64,000 nucleotides of DNA from a bacterium (GCA_905221085.1 CAJNBT010000003.1:62001-126000), one strand, 5' to 3'; positions 9,801 to 18,338 are shown, counted from the first letter of the stretch. Numbers and translations: made by a program. Notes: generated by a model not told the origin, from the sequence alone.

Positions 9801-12000
9801 CTTTAAATTGCACCACTGCTTCTGCTTCTTGGGCATTTTTAAGAACTTGTTTGGCTACAGCTACTGTGGTTGGTGCCTGAGGAGCATCTTGATTATTGCT
9901 GATGGTCAATTGACCTAGGTTGAATTGATAGCCTTTTAAGTCTTTGTCATTTTCAAAATAGAGTTTAATACCGTAGATTGTTTTACCTGCCAAGGCACTC
10001 AAATCAAAATCATCTGTAGTCCAGTTATCTGAAACTGTCAATTCTTTACGGGCAGCTTCATCACCGTAGGTATAATCTTTCTTGGTTGCAAATTCTACAT
10101 AAACCTTGGTCCCTTTGCCTCCTTTGTGGGCAACATGCAATTTGGTTGTATCTGTCACCTTCAAGCGAGTAGAGTACAAATTAACATCTTGCTTGGTCGC
10201 ACCTGAAAGATCCCCTGCAAATTTAAGAGAAGTTCCACCATTATAGGCATCTTCAAAATCATAGCTTGCTTTCAACTTATCACCAGTTGATTTTTGCCAC
10301 CAGCGCCATGTCGGAAGAACACCTGAAACTGAACGGTAATTCCACTCAGAATCCTTAGAAACCTTACCATCCACGAACCATTTTCTACCATGACCTGTGT
10401 TAAAGGAAGTAGTAAAGGTATGACCTACTGCTGGCGTACGGTCTGCAACTAGGTTAGCAATACCATACCAATCTTTATCACCTGGTTTTTGACCAGTAGG
10501 ATCCCCTTGGTAACCTGTAAAGAAGATATCTTCATTCTTATGATAATCTTCACCAGTTTTTCCTAAACTTGTAATGGTATCTGGGGCGAACAAACCAAGA
10601 GAAAGTCGCAATTTCCCATTGTCATCTAAAATGTCATTCCATTTGACCTTGGTCTTGTAGGAACCACCCTGTTGCAATTCCAAACCTGCGAATACATCAT
10701 AAGGATTACGGCCAATCCAGTTGGCAGTTGCAATAGTGTAATCATTCTTAGCCTTATCCCAGTTAAAGTTAGCAAAGAAGTTATCTGCTGGAACCTTATC
10801 TCCTTCAGGTTGCATGAATTGGTAGTTGTATTCTCCCAAACCATCTTGGTGGTAACGTCCATAGTTATAAGTCATGGCATCGTACCAAGAATACTTGATT
10901 GGATGGTTTACCTTAGCAGCATATTCCTTGCTATAGAGCATAAACTGGCGCATCTTTTCTCCAAGAGGTTCAACCAAATTCCCAGTCGTTTCTTGGTTGA
11001 TGAAATAGCCATCATAGCCATAATACTTGGCCATATCCACCAATTTACGGGCAATTGGGAAGCTACCATCTGGGTCTTGCTTCAAAGCTTCAGCGAATTT
11101 TTCTTGATCTGCAATACTATTTGACCAGTTGAAGAAGAGTGTACCATATACAGGAACCCCATTACGGTGACCTGCATCAATAACGTCAGGCGTTGGTACG
11201 AGACCTTCCCAGAATACCATTGAATCTAGATATTGCCAATAGTCAAAAGCATAAGCTTTGAACTCTTCTCCACCAACAGAAGCATGGTCTTTTGCTTTAG
11301 AATTGGTGTTTGATAGGGCTTGAACTTTTGCTTCCTTGCTAGCTTTTTCATTGACTAAATGACCTGTCCGACGTGAAGCGAGGGCGACAGACCCGCGGTT
11401 AATAGCATCATCTTCACGAGCTCCTGGTTCCCATTTCAACAAATCTTCCCAAGAATTAAATTTGATTTCCTTTGGTTTTAATGTTTTTTCTGTATTTTTA
11501 GGGACATCTGGCTGGACTTCTTTTTCAGTCTTATTAGCTTCTGCTACTGGCTTAGACTCATCTCCTTGGCTAGTTGCTTCAGGCTTTGCTTCCGTTTCCT
11601 TGTCAGACTTAGGTTTTGCTTCTGCAGATGGTGTTTCCGCAACCACCTCGCTTGGCTTTTCCTCTGGCTTAGCTACGCTTACTGCCTCTGCAGTTTCAGT
11701 AGTTGTAGCTTCATTGCTTGCTGACGAAGCAGTTTCAGATGCTGTCGCTACTCCTTCTGCCTTTTCTGGCTTATTTTCTCTAGCATGTTCTCCTTCATGC
11801 TGCTTGTCAGCTTCATTAGTTGGATGCTCACTCTCTCCTGAAACAAGCTCTGTATTGGCTCCGCTATTTTCAGGAACTGCAGTTTCTTCAGCCAAGACTG
11901 GACCAGCAAATAAAACAGCACCAATCATCAGCGAGCAGGCTCCTACTGATAACTTACGAATACTATAACGACAACGTCTTTCAAAAAATGGATTCTTCAT
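6889..12000 (-). CDS. endoD: Cell-wall-anchored endo-beta-N-acetylglucosaminidase D (GH85)
   Basis: A 1703-residue surface enzyme that cleaves the chitobiose core of N-glycans on host glycoproteins. Order: YSIRK signal (residues 12-16) ending near AxA about 35; Glu/Ala/Lys-rich linker to about 175; GH85 domain with YDGYFINQET, giving catalytic Asn335 and Glu337; galactose-binding-like modules to about 1020; two Big_3-type Ig-like domains; a FIVAR-like helical segment; three G5-like repeats; then LPNTG (1667-1671), a hydrophobic span and a KQKKEEED tail, a complete sortase A signal. Ribosome site TAGGAGGAG supports the ATG. A cre-like site lies in its leader. Confidence 0.95.
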   Translation of the reverse strand: MKNPFFERRCRYSIRKLSVGACSLMIGAVLFAGPVLAEETAVPENSGANTELVSGESEHPTNEADKQHEGEHARENKPEKAEGVATASETASSASNEATTTETAEAVSVAKPEEKPSEVVAETPSAEAKPKSDKETEAKPEATSQGDESKPVAEANKTEKEVQPDVPKNTEKTLKPKEIKFNSWEDLLKWEPGAREDDAINRGSVALASRRTGHLVNEKASKEAKVQALSNTNSKAKDHASVGGEEFKAYAFDYWQYLDSMVFWEGLVPTPDVIDAGHRNGVPVYGTLFFNWSNSIADQEKFAEALKQDPDGSFPIARKLVDMAKYYGYDGYFINQETTGNLVEPLGEKMRQFMLYSKEYAAKVNHPIKYSWYDAMTYNYGRYHQDGLGEYNYQFMQPEGDKVPADNFFANFNWDKAKNDYTIATANWIGRNPYDVFAGLELQQGGSYKTKVKWNDILDDNGKLRLSLGLFAPDTITSLGKTGEDYHKNEDIFFTGYQGDPTGQKPGDKDWYGIANLVADRTPAVGHTFTTSFNTGHGRKWFVDGKVSKDSEWNYRSVSGVLPTWRWWQKSTGDKLKASYDFEDAYNGGTSLKFAGDLSGATKQDVNLYSTRLKVTDTTKLHVAHKGGKGTKVYVEFATKKDYTYGDEAARKELTVSDNWTTDDFDLSALAGKTIYGIKLYFENDKDLKGYQFNLGQLTISNNQDAPQAPTTVAVAKQVLKNAQEAEAVVQFKGNKDADFYEVYEKDGDSWKLLTGSSSTTIYLPKVSRSASAQGTTQELKVVAVGKNGVRSEAATTTFDWGMTVKDTSLPKPLAENIVPGATVIDSTFPKTEGGEGIEGMLNGTITSLSDKWSSGQLSGSVDIRLTQPRTVVRWVMDHAGAGGESVNDGLMNTKDFDLYYKDADGQWKLAKEVRGNKAHVTDITLDKPITAQDWRLNVVTSDNGTPWKAIRIYNWKMYEKLDTESVNIPMAKVAARSLGNNKVQVGFADVPAGATITVYDNPNSQTPLATLKSEVGGDLASAPLDLTNQSGLLYYRTQLPGKEISNVLAVSVPKDDRKIKSVSLETGPKKTSYAEGEDLDLRGGVLRVQYEGGAEDELIRLTHAGVSVSGFDTHHKGKQNLTLQYLGQPVNANLAVTVTSQDEASPKTILGIEVSQEPKKDYLVGDSLDLSEGRFAVAYSNDTMEEHSFTDEGVEISGYDAQKTGRQTLTLRYQGYEVNFDVLVSPKAALNDEYLKQEITAVQGRQSTVAYTFSSEDKQATLLEKLNGAKAVAENHGASQEDVNQALNELKQAGANLDGNQRYEAARKELESLLESIREKYPKSELIAQAEALLVSQAPTPQAFADMKEQLNKKLAPAAESHHVGSQDPNEVAPTVEALSGLVVETETIAFERQERPNASLLKGQRQLVQAGVEGQIRRLIEVDSQGNRTLRATEVLKEAVPEITEVGTKVLSSKEPTEGVKNLVVNTPKLEVEETSIAFEHQERPNPNLTVGQRQLVQAGVERQIRRLIEVDSQGNRTLRSTEVLKEASPEIVEVGTGLIPANPAPQTTDLPEPSNQPVSDQQKAPKLEVQEEKIAFDRQEHENAELLVGEQRVIIQGRDGLLRHVFEVDENGQRRLRLTEVIQEAIPEIVEIGTKVKTESAVAPTQEKSAQNTAVKSEEESAQLPNTGTVDTNEVLIAGLASLGLASLALTLKQKKEEED
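7070..7860 (-). repeat. Three G5-like repeats in Endo-D
   Basis: Three copies of an 89-residue unit (pattern I.F..QE..N..L..G.....G...R...EVD..G.R.LR.TEV..EA.PEI.E.GT). The first two copies are almost identical over about 90 bases of DNA at a 267-base spacing (7444 and 7711); the third is diverged. G5 domains in streptococcal surface proteins are linked to N-acetylglucosamine or adhesion. The near-identity of two copies makes unequal recombination likely. Confidence 0.8.
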
Positions 12001-12036
12001 TTTCTCCTCCTAAAAGATTGATTTTGTTGCATAAAA

Positions 12037-12050
12037 AGAAAGCGCTTAAC
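12037..12050 (-). promoter_or_regulatory. Possible cre (CcpA) site in the endoD leader
   Basis: AGAAAGCGCTTAAC keeps the GAAAGCGCTT core of the catabolite-responsive element. It lies downstream of the endoD promoter, 37 bases before the start codon, a roadblock position suited to glucose repression of a glycan-harvesting enzyme. Confidence 0.5.
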
Positions 12051-12103
12051 TTTCTTTATAAAATTTTTATCCCAATCACAGGGACCAAGATAATTTCTCC
12101 CTC

Positions 12104-12131
12104 ATTTTAAAATATTTCTTTTAAATGTCAA
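12104..12131 (-). promoter_or_regulatory. endoD promoter
   Basis: TTGACA, 16 bases, TAAAAT on the minus strand, predicting a leader of roughly 95 bases. Confidence 0.65.
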
Positions 12132-12226
12132 TATATAAAAGGAAATACCTATATCTAGGTTAGAAATTGGTAAAATTAATATAATTAAGGTCCATTCTAA
12201 CGAATTTTCTTTCTAAAATCTTAGCT

Positions 12227-12261
12227 TAACACTTGTTAGATTTACTTTTATCCTTTAAAAT
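12227..12261 (+). promoter_or_regulatory. Promoter and palindrome before the Na/Pi symporter
   Basis: TTGTTA, 17 bases, TAAAAT (12233-12261). The -35 overlaps a perfect dyad TAACA-CT-TGTTA (12227-12238), a plausible operator. The 12001-12304 interval otherwise holds only the divergent endoD promoter and leader. Confidence 0.5.
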
Positions 12262-12304
12262 AGAATAGGAGAAATTCCGTTATTATTTTTCGGAGGAAAA
12301 AGAA

Positions 12305-13936
12305 ATGTCCATTAATTGGCAGGAAATTTTATTTCACTTTTTAGGTGGTCTGGGACTATTCTTATATAGTATCAAGACCATGGGAGACGGTTTGCAACAA
12401 GCTGCTGGAGATCGCCTTCGTTTTTACATTGACAAGTACACTAGCAATCCCTTTTTAGGTGTTCTAGTCGGAATTGTCGTGACTGCCCTGATTCAGTCAA
12501 GTACAGGGGTTACAGTTATCACGGTTGGACTGGTCAGTGCTAGTCTTCTCACTCTTAGACAGGCTATCGGAATTATCATGGGAGCCAACATCGGAACCAC
12601 TGTTACTTCCTTTATCATCGGTTTCAAGCTTGGCGAGTATGCTTTACCCCTAATTTTCCTTGGAACCATGTTCCTCTTCTTTACAAAAAACAGAACAGCA
12701 AACAATATCGGGCGCATCCTGTTTGGTGTAGGGGGAATCTTCTATGCTCTAAACCTCATCAGTGCCGGTATGAGCCCTCTTAAAGATTTACCACAATTCA
12801 AGGAATATATGGTAACCTTGGGACAAAATCCTGTGTTGGGAGTTTTGGCCGGTGCAGTGATTACCGTCCTCATCCAAGCTTCTTCTGCGACAATCGGGAT
12901 TTTACAAGGTCTCTATGCAGGTGGATTCCTTGACCTTAAAGGTTCTCTACCAGTTCTCTTCGGGGATAACATCGGGACAACCCTAACCGTTATCATCGCG
13001 GCAGCTGGAGCCAATGTCTCTGCGAAACGCGTTGCTGCAACCCACGTTACCTTTAACGTTTTAGGGACTATTCTTTGCTTAATCTTATTAGGTCCATTTA
13101 CGTCTATGATTGAGTACTTCCAAGCACTCCTTCACCTCTCACCTGAGATGACCATCGCCTTCTCGCACGGTGCCTTTAACGTAAGTAACACCATTGTACA
13201 ATTTCCATTCATCGGAGCCTTGGCCTACTTTGTAACCAAGCTCATCCCTGGTGAAGATGAAGTTGTCAAGTACGAGCCACTTTATCTTGATGAGCATTTG
13301 ATTAAACAAGCTCCATCAATCGCTCTCGGAAATGCGAAAAAAGAACTCCTTCACTTGGGAAATTATGCTTCTAAAGCCTTTGACCTTTCATACAACTACA
13401 TCATTGACCTCAATGAAAAGGTTGCTGAAAAAGGCCACAAGACAGAAGAAGCCATCAATACTATTGATGAAAAATTGACTCGTTACCTGATTACTCTTTC
13501 AAGCGAAGCTCTTAGCCAGAAAGAAAGTGAAGTACTGACCAACATCCTGGATTCATCCCGCGATTTGGAAAGAATTGGGGACCACGCAGAAGCCCTAATC
13601 AATCTGACCGACTACCTTCAACGTAAAAATGTTGAGTTCTCTGAAGCTGCTTTGCAGGAATTGGCTGATATCTATCAAAAAACCACTGACTTTATCAAGG
13701 ATGCCCTTGATAGTGTGGAAAACAATGATATTGAAAAAGCTCAAAGTCTGATTGAACGCCATAAAGAAATCAACAATATGGAACGCGTTCTCAGAAAGAC
13801 CCACATCAAACGCCTCAACAAGGGCGAGTGTTCAACTCAAGCCGGGGTCAACTTTATCGATATTGTTTCCCACTACACTCGTGTATCAGACCATGCTATG
13901 AATCTAGCTGAAAAGGTCATCGCTGAACAAATCTGA
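12305..13936 (+). CDS. Na+/phosphate cotransporter family protein with PhoU-like tail
   Basis: A 543-residue NptA/YjbB-type protein. The membrane part (about residues 1-310) contains the two inverted Na/Pi repeats, each with the QSS/QAS motif: QSSTGVTVITVG and QASSATIGILQG. The C-terminal third (about 340-540) is a helical PhoU-like domain (SRDLERIGDHAEALINL and VSHYTRVSDHAMNLAE). It likely moves phosphate or senses it together with the Pst system. Ribosome site CGGAGGAAA precedes the ATG. It is divergent from endoD and forms a single-gene unit with its own terminator. Confidence 0.92.
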   Translation: MSINWQEILFHFLGGLGLFLYSIKTMGDGLQQAAGDRLRFYIDKYTSNPFLGVLVGIVVTALIQSSTGVTVITVGLVSASLLTLRQAIGIIMGANIGTTVTSFIIGFKLGEYALPLIFLGTMFLFFTKNRTANNIGRILFGVGGIFYALNLISAGMSPLKDLPQFKEYMVTLGQNPVLGVLAGAVITVLIQASSATIGILQGLYAGGFLDLKGSLPVLFGDNIGTTLTVIIAAAGANVSAKRVAATHVTFNVLGTILCLILLGPFTSMIEYFQALLHLSPEMTIAFSHGAFNVSNTIVQFPFIGALAYFVTKLIPGEDEVVKYEPLYLDEHLIKQAPSIALGNAKKELLHLGNYASKAFDLSYNYIIDLNEKVAEKGHKTEEAINTIDEKLTRYLITLSSEALSQKESEVLTNILDSSRDLERIGDHAEALINLTDYLQRKNVEFSEAALQELADIYQKTTDFIKDALDSVENNDIEKAQSLIERHKEINNMERVLRKTHIKRLNKGECSTQAGVNFIDIVSHYTRVSDHAMNLAEKVIAEQI

Positions 13937-13946
13937 TAACCAAAAG

Positions 13947-13977
13947 AAGCTATCCTAAATGGGATGGCTTTTTTCTT
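13947..13977 (+). terminator. Terminator after the Na/Pi symporter
   Basis: AGCTATCC, loop TAAAT, GGGATGGCT then a T6 run. Confidence 0.8.
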
Positions 13978-14009
13978 CTCCTTAGCAATAGTTGCTTTTC
14001 CACCATATA

Positions 14010-14045
14010 GAAAAATGCTTTGATTCACAATGGAATCAAAGCATT
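14010..14045 (-). terminator. Terminator of the pepA unit
   Basis: A 13-base stem AATGCTTTGATTC/GAATCAAAGCATT followed by TTTCT on the minus strand. The stem overlaps the stop codon of the small gene at 14036. Confidence 0.85.
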
Positions 14046-14332
14046 TTAAAGAGCTCCCCATACATAAGCGCAGAAGCTGCGGTTCCTCTGTACTTGGCTT
14101 CTTCTCTCTTGATAAAGCGAGCCAAGTTGAGCAACTCAGGTGCCGGATGTTTGGGATTTAGGAGCAATTCACGATTGACTAGTCCTGAGAGATGAACTGC
14201 CAACAATTGCTCATTTGTAGTGGGCAGTTTTTTAGCAGTCTCTAGGAGAGCAGCAACTAAATCTTCACTCAAATCATGTCGAGCATGATTGTAAAGATCT
14301 TTTATAAGGCTTTCTAGGTTTGGTTCTACCAT
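14036..14332 (-). CDS. Small helical protein, possible bacteriocin-immunity (EntA type)
   Basis: A 98-residue, probably all-helical cytoplasmic protein (MVEPNLESLIKDLYNHA.., ending ALMYGELFKML). The size, acidic first helix and GLVNRELLLNP block resemble enterocin A-type immunity proteins, four-helix bundles that protect against class IIa bacteriocins, but this is from memory and not decisive. The ATG at 14332 has GGAGG eight bases upstream; a GTG three codons earlier sits inside that site and is less likely. It follows pepA by 21 bases and shares its terminator, so the two are co-transcribed. No bacteriocin gene is visible nearby. Confidence 0.6.
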   Translation of the reverse strand: MVEPNLESLIKDLYNHARHDLSEDLVAALLETAKKLPTTNEQLLAVHLSGLVNRELLLNPKHPAPELLNLARFIKREEAKYRGTAASALMYGELFKML

Positions 14333-14353
14333 CCCTACCACCTCCCTTATGGT

Positions 14354-15418
14354 TTAATAATTTTTAATCAAATCAACCGTTGAACGATCCAATTTCTTCA
14401 CCAAGGCTTGCAAGAAAGCTTGCGCTTCTAAAAAGTCATCCATAGCGTAGAGGGTTTGGTGAGAATGGATATAACGAGCGCAAACACCGATTGTTGTTGA
14501 TGGGACACCACCATTTTTCAGATGAGCTGCGCCAGCGTCTGTTCCGCCTTTACCACAGTAGTATTGGTACTTGATACCAGCTTCTTCAGCCGTTGTCAAA
14601 AGGAAATCTTTCATTCCTGGGAGAAGCAAGTGACCTGGATCGTAGAAACGAATCAAGGTTCCATCCCCAATCTTGCCTTGGCCACCATAAACATCACCAG
14701 CAGGTGAACAGTCAACTGCTAGGAAAACTTCTGGGTCAAACTTAGTTGTGGAAGTATGAGCACCACGAAGACCAACCTCTTCTTGGACGTTAGAACCCAG
14801 ATAGAGTTCATTTCCGAGTTTTTGACCTGACAGAGCTTCTGCCAACTCGCTCACCATAAGAACACCGTAGCGGTTGTCCCAAGCTTTTGAGATGATATTT
14901 TTTTCATTGGCTGTCAAGATTGCAGAACTATCTGGTACGATGGTGTCGCCAGGACGGATGCCAAAGCTTTCTGCCTCAGCCTTATCCGCAAAACCGCCAT
15001 CAAAGACGATATCTGCAATAGCTGGCATAGTTGGGCCGCCCTTACCACGAGTCAAATGTGGCGGAACAGAGCCTGAAATCACAGGGATTTCACGACCATC
15101 ACTAGTCAAGAGTTTGAAACGTTGGCTGCTGACCACCATAGGGTTCCAACCACCGATTTCTACGACACGGAAGGTACCGTCTGGCTTAATCTCACTAACC
15201 ATAAAACCAACTTCGTCCATGTGAGAAGCGACCAAGACGCGCGGTGCATCTGCAGCTTCTGAATGTTTGATACCAAAAATACCACCCAAGCCATCTGTCA
15301 CTACTTCATCCACGTGCGGTGTCAACTTTTCACGAAGATAGGCACGGACAGGTGCTTCATGACCTGAGATCGCAGCAAGTTCTGTTACTTCTTTGATTTT
15401 TGAAAATAATGTTGTCAT
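14354..15418 (-). CDS. pepA: Glutamyl aminopeptidase (M42 family)
   Basis: A 354-residue cytoplasmic metallopeptidase that removes N-terminal Glu or Asp from peptides. Metal and catalytic motifs are present: VASHMDEVGF (His, Asp), WDNRYGVLM (bridging Asp), QEEVGLRGAH (catalytic Glu pair), AVDCSPAGD and GGTDAGAAH. Lactic acid bacteria use this enzyme with peptide permeases such as Ami to gain amino acids. It starts the two-gene unit with the small helical protein. Confidence 0.95.
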   Translation of the reverse strand: MTTLFSKIKEVTELAAISGHEAPVRAYLREKLTPHVDEVVTDGLGGIFGIKHSEAADAPRVLVASHMDEVGFMVSEIKPDGTFRVVEIGGWNPMVVSSQRFKLLTSDGREIPVISGSVPPHLTRGKGGPTMPAIADIVFDGGFADKAEAESFGIRPGDTIVPDSSAILTANEKNIISKAWDNRYGVLMVSELAEALSGQKLGNELYLGSNVQEEVGLRGAHTSTTKFDPEVFLAVDCSPAGDVYGGQGKIGDGTLIRFYDPGHLLLPGMKDFLLTTAEEAGIKYQYYCGKGGTDAGAAHLKNGGVPSTTIGVCARYIHSHQTLYAMDDFLEAQAFLQALVKKLDRSTVDLIKNY

Positions 15419-15574
15419 TTCAGTTCCTTCTTTCTTTCATCCATTTTACCACTTTTTATAGGAGAAGGATAGCGGGAAGGTGGATAGTTTTTTACTCAGT
15501 TTTCCTATAAAAAGAGAGACAGATGTTCTTTCAGGAATTTTCTTTCTTTTTACATTAAATTGTCAGAAAATTTA

Positions 15575-15603
15575 TTGACAGATTAAAGAAATCGTGTTAC
15601 AGT
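15575..15603 (+). promoter_or_regulatory. piu operon promoter
   Basis: TTGACA, 17 bases, TACAGT, about 50 bases before the first permease start. No clear iron-repressor box could be assigned by eye. Confidence 0.72.
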
Positions 15604-15652
15604 AATATCCGCAGATATCTTTCGACACCAAATCTACATGAAAGGACGGGGT

Positions 15653-16612
15653 ATGAAACTTTCTCATTATTTAATTGGCTTACTTCTACTCCTAGTCTTT
15701 CTATCTATTAGCATTGGAATCAGTGATTTTTCATGGGGAAAACTCTTTGCACTGGATCATGAAACTTGGCTCCTCTTTCAAGAGTCCCGTCTTCCAAGAA
15801 CCATTAGCATTCTTCTGACAGCCTCTAGTATGAGCATGGCAGGACTTCTCATGCAGACTATCACTCAAAATCAGTTTGCTGCTCCAAGCACAGTTGGAAC
15901 GACTGAAGCTGCCAAACTGGGAATGGTACTGAGCCTCTTTGTCTTTCCGTCGGCTAGTCTGACTCAAAAGATGCTCTTTGCTTTTGTTTCATCCATCGTA
16001 TTCACCCTCTTCTTCCTATCCTTTATGACCATTTTTACTATAAAGGAAAGGTGGATGTTGCCTCTGATTGGGATCATCTATAGCGGGATTATCGGTTCTG
16101 TGACAGAAGTTATCGCCTACCGTTTCAATCTGGTTCAGAGTATGACTGCCTGGACCCAGGGCTCCTTCTCCATGATTCAGACTCATCAGTATGAATGGCT
16201 CTTTTTAGGCCTCATCATCCTGATAGCCGTTTGGAAATTATCCCAAACCTTCACTATCATGAATCTAGGGAAAGAAACCAGCGAGAGTTTGGGGATTTCT
16301 TACTCCCTACTTGAAAAACTGGCTCTCTTTCTGGTGGCCCTAACGACTAGTGTCACCATGATTACCGTGGGTGGCTTACCTTTCCTCGGAGCTATTGTTC
16401 CCAATCTTGTTCGCAAGCGCTATGGAGATAATCTAAGTCAGACCAAACTCATCGTCGCACTGGTCGGTGCCAATCTAGTTCTGGCCTGCGACATCCTATC
16501 CCGAGTTCTGATTCGGCCCTATGAGCTGTCTGTCAGTCTTCTACTAGGAATCATTGGTAGCCTCGTCTTTATCCTACTTCTCTGGAGAGGGGGACGAAAA
16601 GATGCAGTTTAA
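15653..16612 (+). CDS. piuB: Iron-compound ABC transporter permease 1 (FecCD family)
   Basis: A 319-residue membrane protein with about nine to ten hydrophobic spans. Family motifs include the early QTITQNQFAAPSTVGTTEAA segment and the conserved GGLPFLGAIVPNLVRK loop that contacts the ATPase. It belongs to the BtuC/FecCD type used for siderophores and haem. A start five codons upstream is possible, but GGACGGGGT before the ATG at 15653 fits better. It is first in a four-gene operon ending with the lipoprotein piuA, and overlaps the next gene by 11 bases. Confidence 0.93.
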   Translation: MKLSHYLIGLLLLLVFLSISIGISDFSWGKLFALDHETWLLFQESRLPRTISILLTASSMSMAGLLMQTITQNQFAAPSTVGTTEAAKLGMVLSLFVFPSASLTQKMLFAFVSSIVFTLFFLSFMTIFTIKERWMLPLIGIIYSGIIGSVTEVIAYRFNLVQSMTAWTQGSFSMIQTHQYEWLFLGLIILIAVWKLSQTFTIMNLGKETSESLGISYSLLEKLALFLVALTTSVTMITVGGLPFLGAIVPNLVRKRYGDNLSQTKLIVALVGANLVLACDILSRVLIRPYELSVSLLLGIIGSLVFILLLWRGGRKDAV

Positions 16613-17558
16613 AAGCAAACATACTAAGCTCTTCTGGATTCTCATTATTCTTGCCATCGGAGCTTACCTTCTCTACTTTTGGCCCATCACTCACTTGTCA
16701 GCCTTTGCTTGGAAGTTGCGTTCCCAAAAAATCATCGTTTATCTCTTGGTAGCCATCGCGACTGGGATTTCGACCATTAGTTTTCAAACCCTGACGGAAA
16801 ATCGTTTCCTGACGCCAAGTATTTTGGGAATCGAATCCTTCTACATCCTACTACAAACCCTACTACTGGTTTTTGAAAGTAAGTTTCTTCAACTTGGCAA
16901 GTCTCCTATCTTAGAATTTCTAGTCTTGCTTCTGCTTTAATCCCTCTTCTTTCTTGCCTTACAAGGCTACTTGAAGACGCTGATGAAGCAAGATCTGGTC
17001 TTCATCCTGCTAATCTGTATAGCCCTCGGAAGTCTCTTTCGAAATATCAGTACCTTCCTCCAGGTCCTGATGGATCCAAACGAATACGATAAACTGCAGA
17101 ACAGTCTCTTTGCCTCCTTTCAACATCTCAACACTTCCATCCTAGCCATTGGTTCTCTGATTATCCTTGCTTTGACAATCTTTTTCTTTCAAAAAGCCGT
17201 CATTCTGGATGTCTTGCACCTGCAAAGAGAAACGGCTCAGATACTAGGACTCGATGTTGAAAAAGAACAGAGAGAGCTCCTCTGGGGCATCGTTCTTTTG
17301 ACCTCAACAGCTACTGCCTTGGTAGGGCCTATGGCCTTCTTCGGTTTTATGCTAGCCAACCTCACCTACCTAATCGTCAAAGACTATCGGCACAAGTTGC
17401 TCTTTATCGTAGCCATTCTGGTTGGATTTATCAGTTTAACCTTGGGGCAAGCCCTGATTGAGCGAGTCTTTGCACTGGAAATTCGCATCAGCATGATTAT
17501 CGAAAGTGTAGGAGGTCTCCTATTCTTTATCTTACTATACAGGAGGGCGCGTCAGTGA
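16602..17558 (+). pseudogene. piuC: Iron-compound ABC transporter permease 2, interrupted by an in-frame stop
   Basis: A second FecCD permease of about 317 codons that starts MQFKSKHTKLFWI, overlapping piuB. Codon 113 is TAA (16938-16940); the frame stays open and homologous on both sides (LLVFESKFLQLGKSP before, LFFLALQGYLKTLMKQD after), so a single base change from TTA or TCA explains it. The downstream half keeps MAFFGFMLANLTYLIVK, the ATPase-coupling loop. FecCD permeases usually work as pairs, so import is probably lost unless the stop is read through, PiuB forms a homodimer, or this is a sequencing error. Confidence 0.88.
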
Positions 17559-18307
17559 AACTGGAAAACATTGACAAATCCATTCAAAAACAGGATATTT
17601 TACAAGGTATTTCCCTTGAAGTCAGTCCTCAAAAACTGACTGCCTTTATTGGTCCAAATGGTGCTGGAAAATCGACTCTCCTCTCCATCATGAGCAGACT
17701 GACCAAGAAAGATCAGGGAATTCTGAGTATCAAAGGTCGTGAAATCGAGAGCTGGAATTCACAAGAACTGGCTCAAGAACTGACTATCCTAAAGCAGAAA
17801 ATCAATTACCAAGCCAAATTGACGGTTGAAGAACTGGTCAGTTTTGGACGTTTTCCCTACAGCCGAGGTCGACTGAGACCAGAAGATTGGGAAAAAATCC
17901 GAGAAACTCTGGACTATCTGGAACTGACCAACTTAAAAGACCGCTACATCGATAGCCTGTCTGGAGGCCAGCTCCAGCGGGTCTTTATCGCTATGGTACT
18001 GGCCCAGGATACAGACTTTATCTTGCTGGACGAACCACTCAACAATCTCGACATCAAACAAAGCGTCAGCATGATGCAGATTCTCAAGCGACTGGTGGAA
18101 GGGCTCGGAAAGACCATTATCATCGTCCTCCACGATATCAACATGGCCAGTCAGTATGCGGATGAAATTGTCGCCTTCAAAGATGGCCAAGTCTTTAGTA
18201 AGAGAAGGACAGATCAAATCATGCAGGCTGACCTGCTCAGTCAACTCTATGAGATTCCCATCACACTGGCGGATATCAATGGCAAAAAGATCTGTATCTA
18301 TAGCTAG
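17555..18307 (+). CDS. piuD: Iron-compound ABC transporter ATP-binding protein
   Basis: A 250-residue FepC-type ATPase that powers the Piu importer. Walker A is GPNGAGKST (33-41), the signature is LSGGQLQRV, Walker B is DFILLDEP, and the switch His is in VLHDINMA. It starts with GTG, overlapping the stop of the broken permease by four bases. All nucleotide-site residues are intact, so this gene has not yet decayed with its partner. Confidence 0.94.
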   Translation: MKLENIDKSIQKQDILQGISLEVSPQKLTAFIGPNGAGKSTLLSIMSRLTKKDQGILSIKGREIESWNSQELAQELTILKQKINYQAKLTVEELVSFGRFPYSRGRLRPEDWEKIRETLDYLELTNLKDRYIDSLSGGQLQRVFIAMVLAQDTDFILLDEPLNNLDIKQSVSMMQILKRLVEGLGKTIIIVLHDINMASQYADEIVAFKDGQVFSKRRTDQIMQADLLSQLYEIPITLADINGKKICIYS

Positions 18308-18338
18308 TAACTAAGAAACTCGAGTTAGAGAACCCTCT

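Noticed and set aside
11462..11968. A 168-codon plus-strand frame opposite endoD
   Set aside because: It is antisense to the low-complexity Glu/Ala/Lys linker of Endo-D, is Ser/Ala-rich for that reason, and has no ribosome site.
16971..17558. A separate 195-residue permease gene starting with TTG
   Set aside because: It is in the same frame as the upstream half and only separated from it by a single stop codon; no ribosome site was found.
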